DNA of 64,000 nt from Brevundimonas sp. 357 (GTDB lineage Bacteria; Pseudomonadota; Alphaproteobacteria; Caulobacterales; Caulobacteraceae): the NCBI RefSeq assembly GCF_003938605.1, contig NZ_RHWX01000002.1, positions 248,001 through 312,000 on the forward strand, read 5' to 3'. Under the pieces are notes generated by a model. It was not told where the DNA came from. It was given only the letters and a program-made list of their open reading frames with translations, and made no database searches. Made by a program: the position numbers and the translations under genes. Below are positions 1-10,899 of this stretch, piece by piece. The number at the start of each line of letters is the position of its first letter. Position 1 is the first letter of the stretch.

Positions 1-389
1 CGCTGGATCTGGTCAAGCCGTCCATCTATTCCGAAAGCGTCTGGGAGGCGCGCAAGCACCGCGCCATCACCGAGGGCCGTCAGGTGACGATCGACTGGAT
101 CGTGGTCACCAACCGTCTGGCCGTGGCCGAGGCCCGTAACCGTCGCCGTCTGGAAGCCCGCATGAACAAGCTGGCCAAGCGTGTCGGCTTCCGTGTCGGG
201 CCGGGCCTGCGTGACCGGGTCATCTATCGCGAACTCTTCCCCTTCGGCCTGACTGTGGCGGACCTGTCGAACGACATCCGCCCGGTGTCGGTGTCGCTGG
301 CCCATGTCGCCGCGCGTCAGGAGATGCGCAATCTGATGCAGGCCCTGGGTCTGGACGACGCCATCGCCGCCATGGACGCGGCGGCCTGA
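1..389 (+). CDS. mipZ: MipZ division-plane positioning ATPase, C-terminal part
   Basis: The 5' end lies outside the window; the frame is open from position 3 to the stop. The visible 128 residues match the end of MipZ, the ParA/MinD-like ATPase that forms a bipolar gradient in Caulobacter relatives and blocks FtsZ assembly away from midcell. Recognisable stretches are DWIVVTNRL, the EARNRRRLEARM helix and RDRVIYRELFPFGLTV. The Walker motifs would be upstream. A J-domain protein follows 7 nt later on the same strand, so the two are probably co-transcribed. The assignment is from remembered similarity to Caulobacter MipZ and is strong for this conserved tail. Confidence 0.9.
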   Translation, partial: LDLVKPSIYSESVWEARKHRAITEGRQVTIDWIVVTNRLAVAEARNRRRLEARMNKLAKRVGFRVGPGLRDRVIYRELFPFGLTVADLSNDIRPVSVSLAHVAARQEMRNLMQALGLDDAIAAMDAAA

Positions 390-396
390 TCACTTC

Positions 397-825
397 ATGG
401 GGCTGATCTGGCTGGGTCTGGCCGCCGTGGCCCTGTGGGCCATGGTGCGTCTGGGCCGTCAGACCGAGCGCGCCAGGCGCGGTCACTGGCGCATCTCCGC
501 GACCATATTGAGCGCCGCCCTGCTGGCCGGGGCGGTGTTCGCCGTCGCGCGCGGAGCGTGGCTGATTGCGGGCGGCATGGCGCTGGCGGGCGTCTGGCTG
601 GCGGTGCAGTCGCGCATCCGCCCAGTGACGGTGAAGGCCCGCCCTGTCGAACCCATGAGCAAGGCTGAAGCCCGCGCTATTCTGGGCGTTGCGGCAGATG
701 CGGACGCCCGGACGATCCACGCCGCCTGGCGCCGTCTGATGGCGCGCGCCCATCCAGACCAGGGCGGTACAGAAGGGCTGGCCGCCCGCGTCAACGCTGC
801 GCGCGACCGTCTGTTGAAGGAGTAG
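397..825 (+). CDS. Membrane-anchored J-domain protein
   Basis: 142 residues. Two hydrophobic segments lie near the N-terminus (about residues 2-15 and 35-68). They are followed by a compact J-domain at about residues 88-141 containing the HPDQGG signature that stimulates Hsp70 ATPases. The architecture (membrane anchor, then C-terminal J-domain) is that of DjlA/TIM14-like co-chaperones rather than full DnaJ: there is no zinc finger and no G/F region. It starts 7 nt after mipZ and ends 12 nt before a convergent gene. The client is unknown. Confidence 0.85.
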   Translation: MGLIWLGLAAVALWAMVRLGRQTERARRGHWRISATILSAALLAGAVFAVARGAWLIAGGMALAGVWLAVQSRIRPVTVKARPVEPMSKAEARAILGVAADADARTIHAAWRRLMARAHPDQGGTEGLAARVNAARDRLLKE

Positions 826-837
826 GGGCGTTGTCCT

Positions 838-1608
838 CTAGAAACGGAGATCGGCCTCGCCGCGCAGGATCGCTTCGGCTTGCGGGCTGTGTTTGGCGCC
901 GTCGCGGTCGTGCAGGATCAGGGGCGGCAGCAATCGCAAGGGCGCCTTGCCGGTCTTGATGGCCTGGACCAGCACGCGCTTGGCGGGTTGATCGGCGTAA
1001 GGGTGGATCGGGCGGACGGCGAAGGAGCCCGCCTTGGGCGCCAGCAGGCTCAGGATGTCGGCGAGGCGGTCGGCGCGGTGGATGACGACGATGCGTCCGC
1101 CCTCGCGCACCGCCTTCAGCAGGAAACCCGCCCAGGCGGTCAGGCCGTCGTCGGCCATCCAGGCGCCGAGCTTGCCCTCGGCGGGGGCGCGCAGGGCGCC
1201 GGGGTCGTCGAAGAAGGGCGGATTGCTGACCGCCCAGTCGAACGGCGGCAGGTCCAGGGCGCGAAAACCCCGCGCCACGTCGCCGTCCACGATAGCGGTG
1301 CGCGCCTCGGCGTTGTTCAGTTCGGCATTCTGACGCGCGAGGGCGGCGGCGGCTGTGTCGCGCTCCAGTCCCGTCAGCAGGACGCCGGGGCGTCGGGCGG
1401 CGATCTGCATCAGGACGGCGCCCGCGCCGCAGCCCGCTTCGATCAGTCGTTCGCCGGGGCGCGCCTCGACGGCGGCGGCCAGCAGGGCGGCGTCCATGCC
1501 CGCGCGATAGCCCTTCGTCGGTTGGCGCAAGCGGATGCGACCGCCCAAAAAGGCGGATTCGGCCACATCTGCGGCGACAGTAAGGGATGACTCGGCTTGA
1601 CCCATCAT
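838..1608 (-). CDS. tRNA1(Val) A37 N6-methyltransferase-like (TrmN6 family)
   Basis: 256 residues, class I SAM-dependent methyltransferase. The SAM-binding motif is the E-A-G-C-G-A-G-A stretch, and the adenine-N6 catalytic motif is NPPFF, as in TrmN6/COG4123. The N-terminal GGRIRLRQPTKGYRAGMDA segment is characteristic of the family. The ATG at 1608 is chosen because the family homology begins just after it and a GGTGG sequence lies upstream; the frame stays open to 1743. It is divergent from the polyprenyl synthase gene, with about 100 bp for promoters between them. Substrate specificity cannot be proved from sequence. Confidence 0.85.
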   Translation of the reverse strand: MMGQAESSLTVAADVAESAFLGGRIRLRQPTKGYRAGMDAALLAAAVEARPGERLIEAGCGAGAVLMQIAARRPGVLLTGLERDTAAAALARQNAELNNAEARTAIVDGDVARGFRALDLPPFDWAVSNPPFFDDPGALRAPAEGKLGAWMADDGLTAWAGFLLKAVREGGRIVVIHRADRLADILSLLAPKAGSFAVRPIHPYADQPAKRVLVQAIKTGKAPLRLLPPLILHDRDGAKHSPQAEAILRGEADLRF

Positions 1609-1708
1609 AACGCCGCCACCATTGTGCGCCGCATCGCGTCCGGGCAAGCGGATGCGTGTGAATTTCGGGCGAATCTCCCCCTTCGCCCCTGTGCTGAAAG
1701 AGATTTCC

Positions 1709-2725
1709 GTGGACGCAGCTCTCGCCGTCGCTCCCCGTCCCAAGGGCGATGTGGACGCCCTGGTTCATCTGGCTAAGGACGACATGGCGGCGGTCGACGC
1801 CCTGATCATCGCGCGGATGCAGTCAGACGTGCCGGTGATCCCCCTGCTGGCCGAGCATCTGGTGTCGGCGGGCGGCAAGCGTCTGCGCCCGCTGCTGACC
1901 GTGGCGGCGGCGCGCGCGATCGGTCAGACAGGCGCCATCGAAGGCCCCAAGAAGCTGGCCGCCTCGGTTGAGTTCATCCACACCGCCACCCTGCTGCACG
2001 ACGACATCGTCGACGGCTCGGAAATGCGCCGGGGCAAGGTCGCGGCGCACCTCATCTGGGGTTCGGCCTCGTCGGTGCTGGTCGGCGACTTCCTGTTCGC
2101 CCGCGCGTTCGAGTTGATGGTCGAGACCGATTCCCTGCGCGCGCTTGGCATTCTGGCGCGAGCCTCGGCCGTGATCGCCGAGGGCGAGGTGCTGCAGCTG
2201 ACGCGCGCCCACGACCTGAACCTGGACCTCGACACCTATCTGCAGATCATCCGCGCCAAGACGGCCGAACTGTTCGCCGCCGCCGCCGAATCCGGCGCGG
2301 TCGGGGCGGGTGCGACGGACGAACAGGTCGCGGCCCTGCGCGACTACGGCATGGCGCTGGGCATCGCCTTCCAACTGGCGGACGACGCCCTGGATTACGG
2401 CGGCGCGACCGAGACCCTGGGCAAGAACGCGGGCGACGATTTCAACGAGGGCAAGGCCACCCTGCCGCTGTTGCTGGCCGTTCAGCGCGCCAAGGGGACC
2501 GAAGACCTGTTCTGGGATCGGGTCATCACCAAGGGCGACCGCAAGCCCGAGGACTTCGACCGCGCGCGGCAGTTGATCGTCGCCAGCGGCGCCGTTGAAG
2601 CCACGCTCGATACGGCGTCGGAATACGCCGACCGGGCCAAGACGGCCTTGCAGGTCCTGCCCGCCGGGCCGTGGCGCTCGGCGCTGGAAGCCCTGGCCGA
2701 TTTCGCCGTCAGCCGGGCGATGTGA
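1709..2725 (+). CDS. ispB: Long-chain polyprenyl diphosphate synthase
   Basis: 338 residues from a GTG start preceded by AAAGAG; an in-frame GTG at 1691 is an alternative. The protein carries the trans-prenyltransferase signature set: GGKRLRP near residue 55, the first aspartate-rich motif LLHDDIVD followed by EMRRG, and the second motif FQLADDALDY. These bind the Mg-diphosphates of allylic substrate and IPP. The family makes the isoprenoid tail of ubiquinone (octaprenyl or decaprenyl); chain length cannot be read reliably here. A type 2 IPP isomerase lies elsewhere in the window. The stop overlaps the start of the next gene by one base. Confidence 0.92.
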   Translation: MDAALAVAPRPKGDVDALVHLAKDDMAAVDALIIARMQSDVPVIPLLAEHLVSAGGKRLRPLLTVAAARAIGQTGAIEGPKKLAASVEFIHTATLLHDDIVDGSEMRRGKVAAHLIWGSASSVLVGDFLFARAFELMVETDSLRALGILARASAVIAEGEVLQLTRAHDLNLDLDTYLQIIRAKTAELFAAAAESGAVGAGATDEQVAALRDYGMALGIAFQLADDALDYGGATETLGKNAGDDFNEGKATLPLLLAVQRAKGTEDLFWDRVITKGDRKPEDFDRARQLIVASGAVEATLDTASEYADRAKTALQVLPAGPWRSALEALADFAVSRAM

Positions 2726-3138
2726 TGCTGGCGGCGCTGCTCGTCGCCGGGCAACTGGCCGCGCAGGAGCCGCCGCGCTTCCTCATGCCGCAAAGGCCGG
2801 GGGACGGTTTGAGGGCTGAGCTGTTCCGTCTGGAGCCGGGCGATCCCGGCGGTCAGGCGCGCGCCCTGCTGGGCGAGGCGATGATGCGGGACGACGCCGA
2901 ACTGGTGGTGCGCCCCGTGCCGCCGATCATTATGCTGTATCGCGAGGGCAGCCTGCCGGACGGCCCGATCGTGCTTTACGCCGGACCTGAGGTGGAGGGC
3001 GAGCCGGACGCCGCCTGCCGTCTGTCACGCCTTTCCGGCGGAGAGATCGACAATTCGGAGCGTGCGCTGGCGTGGTGCGCGGGCTTCATCCTGAAAACGG
3101 CGCCGACGTTGAACATTCCGCCGGCGCCGGTTCACTGA
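2725..3138 (+). CDS. Hypothetical exported protein
   Basis: 137 residues. The ATG at 2725 overlaps the preceding TGA by one base, implying translational coupling to the prenyl synthase gene. The N-terminus (MLAALLVAGQLAAQ) looks like a short signal peptide with cleavage near residue 14. The mature part is mixed alpha/beta with two cysteines (in DAACRL and AWCAGF) that could form a periplasmic disulfide. I recognise no domain. It ends 4 bp before the convergent aminotransferase gene. Confidence 0.75.
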   Translation: MLAALLVAGQLAAQEPPRFLMPQRPGDGLRAELFRLEPGDPGGQARALLGEAMMRDDAELVVRPVPPIIMLYREGSLPDGPIVLYAGPEVEGEPDAACRLSRLSGGEIDNSERALAWCAGFILKTAPTLNIPPAPVH

Positions 3139-3142
3139 AGGC

Positions 3143-4444
<1,302 letters not shown>

Positions 4445-4469
4445 TCAAAAGGCGATTTGGGCGAAATTT

Positions 4470-5192
4470 ATGCGGCGGGTCGTCGATTTTCTGCTGAATA
4501 TGGAGGCCAAGCGGTGGCGCACCCTGGCCGTGACCCTGCTGCTGCTGGCGGGAATCATCGCCCTGTTCGCCCTGGGCAAGACGCAGCTGGCGTTGGGGGC
4601 GGAGGACCGGCTGGAGCATTGGCTGGCCGGATACCGCATCGGCCCGTGGGGGCTGGCGGCGGCGGTGCTGGTCTTCACTCTGTCGGCCTTCATCGGCGTG
4701 CCGCAGTTCCTGTTGATCGCCGCCTGTGTCGTGGCCTTCGGGCCGTGGTTCGGTTTTCTCTATAGCTGGATCGCCACCATCGCCTCGGCGGCCGTCACCT
4801 ATTGGCTGGGGCGCGGGCCGACCGCGCGCACGCTGGAACGCTACGGCGGCGGGACGGTCGAGCGCATCCGCAAATTCGTCGGCCGCAACGCCTTTTCGGC
4901 CAGCTTCATCATCCGCAACGTGCCCTCGGCGCCCTTCATCGTCGTGAACATGGCGTTCGGCGCGGTGCGGGCGTCGTTCCCGGCCTATCTGGCGGGGTGC
5001 GCTTTAGGAGTGCTGCCCAAGACGGCGCTAGTCGCCTTTTTCGGCGGGTCGTTCATGGCGGCGGTCAGCGGCGACGGAATCTGGACGTCGGTGATCCTGG
5101 CGGCGGTCGCGGGCGTTTGGCTTGTATTGATGCTGGCGGTGCGCGAGTGGGTGAAGCGCCGCGAGGCTGCACGCAACCTGCAAGTGGATTGA
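4470..5192 (+). CDS. TVP38/TMEM64 (VTT-domain) inner-membrane protein
   Basis: About 240 residues with several membrane spans. The first hydrophobic stretch is at about residues 18-36, followed by one containing VGIPQFL-type residues (FIGVPQFLLIAACVVAFG). The central R-x-A-F/S-x-x-F-I-I-R-N-V-P-S segment and the GV-LPKTALVAFFGGSF tail are the VTT signature. Members of this DedA-related superfamily are implicated in lipid scrambling or small-molecule transport. The start is uncertain: ATG 4470, ATG 4500 and GTG 4428 are in frame and none has a strong ribosome-binding site. Confidence 0.85.
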   Translation: MRRVVDFLLNMEAKRWRTLAVTLLLLAGIIALFALGKTQLALGAEDRLEHWLAGYRIGPWGLAAAVLVFTLSAFIGVPQFLLIAACVVAFGPWFGFLYSWIATIASAAVTYWLGRGPTARTLERYGGGTVERIRKFVGRNAFSASFIIRNVPSAPFIVVNMAFGAVRASFPAYLAGCALGVLPKTALVAFFGGSFMAAVSGDGIWTSVILAAVAGVWLVLMLAVREWVKRREAARNLQVD

Positions 5193-5205
5193 TCGGAGAA
5201 CGACG

Positions 5206-5823
5206 ATGCTGAAGCTCTATTATTCGCCCGGCGCTTGCGCCATCGCTTCGCACATCGGCCTGGAAGAGGCGGGAGCGGAGTATGTGATCGAGAAGATCGA
5301 CCTGCGCGCCGGCCAGCAGCGCACGCCGGAGTATCTGGCCATCAACCCGGCGGGCGTGACCCCGGCCCTGCAGACCCCCAAGGGGGTGCTGACCCAGAAC
5401 GGCGCCATCCTGGCCTATGTCGCCCAGACTCATCCGCACGCCCAACTGGCCGATCTGGACGATCCGTTCGAGTTTGCGCGGATGCAGGCCTTCAACGGCT
5501 GGCTGGCGTCGTCGCTGCACCCGGCGATCGGCAAGGCGCTGTTCTCCAAGCCGCCGCTGGAAGGCGATGCCAGGGACGAGGCCGTGCGGATTGCGCTCGA
5601 GAAATATGACCTGGCTGAGAATCACCTGCTGGCCGGTCCGTGGGTCATGGGGGAAGATCATTCGATGGCGGACGGTTATCTGCTGGTCTTCACGCGCTGG
5701 GCGCGTCAGGCGGGTCTGCTGGACAAGGCGCGTTTTCCGAAGCTGAACGCCCATCTGGACCTCGTGCAATCGCGCCCGGCCGTGCAGCGCGTGCTTCATG
5801 CCGAGGGCATCACGGCGGTCTGA
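5206..5823 (+). CDS. Glutathione S-transferase
   Basis: 205 residues with an N-terminal thioredoxin-like domain (YYSPGACAIASHIGLEE) and a C-terminal helical domain, the usual bacterial beta-class layout. The Ser-Pro-Gly-Ala-Cys stretch supplies the likely glutathione-contacting residues. A GGAGAACGACG ribosome-binding region precedes the ATG. It conjugates glutathione to electrophiles in the cytoplasm; the physiological substrate is not evident. It starts 13 nt after the VTT gene and could be co-transcribed with it. A strong hairpin follows the stop. Confidence 0.9.
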   Translation: MLKLYYSPGACAIASHIGLEEAGAEYVIEKIDLRAGQQRTPEYLAINPAGVTPALQTPKGVLTQNGAILAYVAQTHPHAQLADLDDPFEFARMQAFNGWLASSLHPAIGKALFSKPPLEGDARDEAVRIALEKYDLAENHLLAGPWVMGEDHSMADGYLLVFTRWARQAGLLDKARFPKLNAHLDLVQSRPAVQRVLHAEGITAV

Positions 5824-5851
5824 GCCGCGAACCCGCAAGCGGGGCTGGAAA

Positions 5852-5890
5852 GCTTGAGCGGCAAGGCTTTCAAGCCTTGCCGTGACAAGC
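5852..5890. terminator. Perfect 11-bp hairpin downstream of the GST gene
   Basis: Arms 5859-5869 and 5872-5882 are perfectly complementary around a 2-nt TC centre. A further 5-bp outer pairing (GCTTG at 5852-5856 with CAAGC at 5886-5890) is separated by a small internal loop. It lies 35 nt past the GST stop. There is no T-run, so it may stop transcription with help or stabilise the 3' end. Confidence 0.5.
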
Positions 5891-7117
<1,227 letters not shown>

Positions 7118-7185
7118 GACTGATCGGCCTGCCGCAGGCGCCGCATTCCTGAAAAGGAGCGGATTTCTGGGGCAGGCTCACGCTT

Positions 7186-7207
7186 TCGGCGGGCTTCGCC
7201 CCGCCGA
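7186..7207 (+). terminator. Hairpin between mreB and mreC (possible attenuator)
   Basis: 8-bp perfect GC-rich stem (TCGGCGGG at 7186-7193 with CCCGCCGA at 7200-7207) and a 6-nt loop. It is followed by TTCCTAAG rather than a T-run, so partial termination or RNA processing is more likely than full termination. Confidence 0.4.
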
Positions 7208-7235
7208 TTCCTAAGCTCTAGCAGGAAGGCTGGCC

Positions 7236-8387
7236 GTGGCGTTTCGCGACGGACCGTTCGAGAATCTGAAGGTGCCGCTGGCCTGGACGGCGGCGGTCAT
7301 GGTCGTCGGCGGAATCGTCGCTGCGGTCATGCTTCTGCTCGCCGATCGGCCGCAACCGGCGGCCGACGACCTGGAGCCCGCGCGCGCCGCATTCGACAGC
7401 GCCGCCGGAACCACGGGCGGGGTTCTGGCCGCGCCGGTCCGCTGGGGCGGCGACGCCGTGGATTACGTCAAAGGCTATTTCTTCGCCGTGTCGGAGAATC
7501 GCCGCCTGCGCCGCGAACTGGCGGAGATGAGCGCCTGGCGCGACGACGCCCTGGCGCTGAAGAACCTCAACGCCCGCTACGAACAACTGCTGGGCCTGCA
7601 GACCGAGCCGCCCATCGCCATGACGGCCGGACGCGCCATCACCGACGCGCGCGGACCGTTCGCTCGGTCGCGCCTGCTGAACGTCGGCGCCGGCAAGGGC
7701 GTGCGCGTGGGCAATCCGGTGCTGAGCGAGCACGGACTGGTCGGCCGCATCTCGGGCGTCTCGGGCGCACACAGCCGCATGGTGCTGCTGACCGACGTGG
7801 CGTCGCGCATTCCGGTGATGGTGGAGCGCACCGACGCCCGCGCCATGCTGACCGGCGACGGCAGCCGCAGCCCGCGCCTCGACTATGTGCGGGGGCAGGG
7901 CTCGGTGCAGGAAGGCGACCGCATCCTGACCTCGGGCGACGGCGGCGGTTTCCCGCGCGGCCTGCCGGTCGGCATGGTGGCCAAGGGCGTGGACGGCTCG
8001 TGGCGGGTCAAGCTGTACAGCGACCGCACGGCCATCGACTATGTGCGCGTCCTGCTGTTCCAGGACTTCAGCCAGCTGGCGGATCAGAACGCCCTGAACG
8101 CAGCCCCATTGGCCAGTCTGAACACGGCGCCGCCGCCGAACGCCGCCCAGGCCGCCGCTATTCAGGACGTGGCCACGCGCCGCGCCGCCGCCGCACAGGC
8201 CGCCGCAGAGCGCGTCCGCGCCGCCAACGCCGCTCCGCCTCCGACGCCGGTTGCGCCCGCGACTGCGACGCCGCCTCAGGCCCAGCCGACGCCGCGTCCC
8301 GCCGCGCCCCGGCCGACAGCCGCCACGCCGCCGCAACCTTCGGCGCAGGCTCCGGCGCCGACCGCGCCTGACGGAGGTCGCGAGTGA
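7236..8387 (+). CDS. mreC: Rod shape-determining protein MreC
   Basis: 383 residues from a GTG start preceded by AGGAAGG. One transmembrane helix (about residues 10-32) is followed by a short coiled coil (about 85-115) and the beta-rich periplasmic MreC domain with GKGVRVGNPVLSEHGLVGR and LTDVASRIPVMVER. MreC scaffolds PBP2, MreD and RodA. The last roughly 90 residues are an Ala/Pro/Thr-rich tail with no predicted fold, a low-complexity extension seen in Caulobacterales members. Its stop overlaps mreD by 4 nt (GTGA). Confidence 0.96.
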   Translation: MAFRDGPFENLKVPLAWTAAVMVVGGIVAAVMLLLADRPQPAADDLEPARAAFDSAAGTTGGVLAAPVRWGGDAVDYVKGYFFAVSENRRLRRELAEMSAWRDDALALKNLNARYEQLLGLQTEPPIAMTAGRAITDARGPFARSRLLNVGAGKGVRVGNPVLSEHGLVGRISGVSGAHSRMVLLTDVASRIPVMVERTDARAMLTGDGSRSPRLDYVRGQGSVQEGDRILTSGDGGGFPRGLPVGMVAKGVDGSWRVKLYSDRTAIDYVRVLLFQDFSQLADQNALNAAPLASLNTAPPPNAAQAAAIQDVATRRAAAAQAAAERVRAANAAPPPTPVAPATATPPQAQPTPRPAAPRPTAATPPQPSAQAPAPTAPDGGRE

Positions 8388-8902
8388 GACGGACGATCAC
8401 CGTGCGGATGGTCGGTCCGATGCAGTGGATCGGCTACCCGGCGCTGATCGCCGCCGCGGCCACCATCCTGTTCGCCATTCCGCTGCGCCTGTTCGGCCTG
8501 ACCCTGCCTGAGCCGGTCTGGCCCATGGTTCTGGCCTTCGCCTGGCCGCTGATCCGTCCGTCCATGCTGGCGCCGGCGGTGCTGTTCGGTCTGGGCGTGT
8601 TTCTCGACTTCTTCTGGGGCGGTCAGACCGGCATGTGGGCGCTGAGCCTGCTGCTGATCTATGGCGCGATGCTGTTGGCGTCGAAGTATCTGGCGGGGCA
8701 GGCGACGATCGTCCTGTTCGCCCTCTATGTCGCTGCGACGGGCCTGGCCTTCGCGGTCGCCTATTTCGTGACGCGCGGCAGCCTTGGGAATGCTCCCAAT
8801 CTGCTGGCTGTTATGGGGCAGATGATCCCGACGCTTCTGCTCTTCCCCCTGGCTGACTGGCTGATCGAGCGCTTCGACGACGCGGATGTGCGATTCCGAT
8901 GA
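8384..8902 (+). CDS. mreD: Rod shape-determining protein MreD
   Basis: 172 residues, almost entirely hydrophobic with about five membrane spans; the GVFLDFFWGGQTGMWALSLLLIYG segment is typical of MreD. It starts at a GTG whose last bases form the mreC stop and ends overlapping the mrdA ATG by 4 nt (ATGA). Such tight coupling on both sides is normal for this operon. MreD links the MreC scaffold to the elongasome in the inner membrane. Sequence conservation is low in this family, so the call also rests on position. Confidence 0.93.
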   Translation: MRRTITVRMVGPMQWIGYPALIAAAATILFAIPLRLFGLTLPEPVWPMVLAFAWPLIRPSMLAPAVLFGLGVFLDFFWGGQTGMWALSLLLIYGAMLLASKYLAGQATIVLFALYVAATGLAFAVAYFVTRGSLGNAPNLLAVMGQMIPTLLLFPLADWLIERFDDADVRFR

Positions 8903-10899
8903 GCAGTGAACCGCATATCTTCTTTTCCGATGTGAACGAGCGGCAGGGCTCCTTCCTGCGGCGCACCATGCTGCTGGGCGGGGCGACGGTCGTGGGCGGG
9001 CTGGCCCTGGTCGGGCGCCTGGCGCATCTGCAGCTCTTCAAGTCGGAAGAGTTCGCCACCCTGGCGACGCGCAATCAGTTCAACTTCCGTCAGGTGCCGC
9101 CGCCGCGTGGCCTGATCAAGGACCGCAACGGCGTGGTCATCGCCGGGAACCGGCCCAGCTTCCGCGTCCTGGTGGTTCGCGACGAGACCAAGGATCTGGA
9201 CCAGACGCTGGACCTGCTGGGCCAGCTGTTGCCGGACACTCTGGAGCGCCGCCGCACCATCATTCGCGAGGTCAACGCCGCGCCGCGTTTCTCGCCGGTT
9301 CCGGTCAAGAGCGACCTGACCTGGGAGGAGTTCTCCAAGGTCAATTTGCATGCGGCGGAACTGCCCGGCGTCATGGCCGACATGAACGAGGCCCGCTATT
9401 ATCCGCACGGCGGCGCCTACGCCCACGTGGTCGGTTATGTGGCCAAGGTGTCCGACCGCGACGTGAAGGCGATCCGAGACAAGGGCGAACAGCCGCCGGC
9501 CATCCTGTTCAACCCCGGTTTCCGCATCGGCCGTCAGGGCATTGAACGATCGCTGGATCTGGACCTTCGCGGCGTCGAAGGCGGCAAGCGGGTCGAGGTC
9601 AATGCGCGCGGCCGCGTCGTGGCCGAGGATATCGCCGGATCGCGTCCGGCGGTTCAGGGTTCCGAGGTGGTGCTGACGCTGGACAACGACGTCCAGCAGC
9701 GCGCGCTTGAGGTGTTCGGCGAAGAGGCGGGCAGCATCGTCGTCATGGATGTGCGCAACGGCGACATCCTGGCCATGGTGTCGTCGCCGTCGTTCGATCC
9801 CAATCTGTTCGTGTCGGGCGTTCCGTCCAAGATCTATCGCGCCCTGGCGGACTATGAGCGCCGCCCGTTGCTGGACAAGGCGCTGAGCGGCACCTTCGCG
9901 CCGGGCTCGACGTTCAAGCCGATCGTCGGCCTGGCGGCGATGAAGCGGGGCCTGGATCCCAGCCGCCGCATCTTCTGCAACGGCAGCTTCTACCTGGGGC
10001 GCCGGTTCGCCTGCCTTGGGCGGCACGGGGCGTTGGATCTGCGCGGGGCCATCAAGGCCTCCTGCAACGTCTACTTCATGACCCTGGCGACCGAGATGGG
10101 GCCGGACGCCATCGCTGAGACGGCGCGGGACATGGGCTTTGGCCAGACGTTCGACATCGGCATTCCCGGCCAGAAGGCCGGGTTGGTGCCTGATCGCGAA
10201 TGGCGGCGGAAAAATCCCGTGCGCGGCGACGGCAAATGGTATCCGGGCGAGAACCCCAGCTATGGCATCGGTCAGGGCGCTCTGACGGTGAACGCCCTGC
10301 AACTGGCAGTCTATACGGCGCGCGTCGCCAACGGCTCCAAGGCGGTGTCGCCGCGCCTGATCAAGTCGATCGGCGGGGTGGAGCAGGGCGGCAGCGCCTT
10401 CGCCGATCTGCCCTATGATCCGCAGATGCTGCAGGTTCTGCGCGACGGGATGGAGGCGGTGACGGCCGCCGGGGGCACGGGCTTCCGCAACAGCCAGCTG
10501 GGTCTGGGCACGGTCAAGATGGCCGGCAAGACCGGTACGGCCCAGGCGCGCAACTACGGCTCAGGCTCGCGCAAGGGCGCCGGACGTCCCTGGGACCAGA
10601 AGGACCACAACCTGTTCGTGGCCTATGCGCCGACGGATAATCCGCGTTACGCCGTCTCGGTCATCGTTCAGCACGGCGGTCTGGGCGGCGGCACGGCCGG
10701 CGCGCCGCGCGCGCGAGAGGTGATGAAGGTCGCCCTGCTGAAGGATCCGGAAATCCGCGCCCGCATCGAATCGGCAGGCTTTGAGGCCCAGGAGGACGCC
10801 GGCGCGCGCGAAGCCGAGGCGCGAGGCGAGCCGATCGACGGCGCTGGCGTCGGCGTCGACGTCGTCGCGCCGCCGCCCCTGACGGAGCCCGGACAATGA
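8899..10899 (+). CDS. mrdA: Penicillin-binding protein 2, elongation transpeptidase
   Basis: 666 residues. An N-terminal membrane anchor (about residues 20-40) precedes the PBP dimerisation domain and the transpeptidase domain. All three penicillin-binding motifs are present: SxxK as STFK with the nucleophile Ser near residue 337, SxN as SCN, and KTG in MAGKTGTAQ. PBP2 crosslinks lateral-wall peptidoglycan and is activated by MreC and RodA, whose genes flank it. The C-terminal tail is acidic and Ala/Gly-rich. It overlaps mreD by 4 nt and rodA by 4 nt. Confidence 0.97.
   Translation: MSSEPHIFFSDVNERQGSFLRRTMLLGGATVVGGLALVGRLAHLQLFKSEEFATLATRNQFNFRQVPPPRGLIKDRNGVVIAGNRPSFRVLVVRDETKDLDQTLDLLGQLLPDTLERRRTIIREVNAAPRFSPVPVKSDLTWEEFSKVNLHAAELPGVMADMNEARYYPHGGAYAHVVGYVAKVSDRDVKAIRDKGEQPPAILFNPGFRIGRQGIERSLDLDLRGVEGGKRVEVNARGRVVAEDIAGSRPAVQGSEVVLTLDNDVQQRALEVFGEEAGSIVVMDVRNGDILAMVSSPSFDPNLFVSGVPSKIYRALADYERRPLLDKALSGTFAPGSTFKPIVGLAAMKRGLDPSRRIFCNGSFYLGRRFACLGRHGALDLRGAIKASCNVYFMTLATEMGPDAIAETARDMGFGQTFDIGIPGQKAGLVPDREWRRKNPVRGDGKWYPGENPSYGIGQGALTVNALQLAVYTARVANGSKAVSPRLIKSIGGVEQGGSAFADLPYDPQMLQVLRDGMEAVTAAGGTGFRNSQLGLGTVKMAGKTGTAQARNYGSGSRKGAGRPWDQKDHNLFVAYAPTDNPRYAVSVIVQHGGLGGGTAGAPRAREVMKVALLKDPEIRARIESAGFEAQEDAGAREAEARGEPIDGAGVGVDVVAPPPLTEPGQ

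Noticed and set aside
8761-10302. 513-codon open frame antisense to mrdA
   Set aside because: GC-rich antisense frame with no family similarity; the + strand encodes a complete PBP2 with all motifs.
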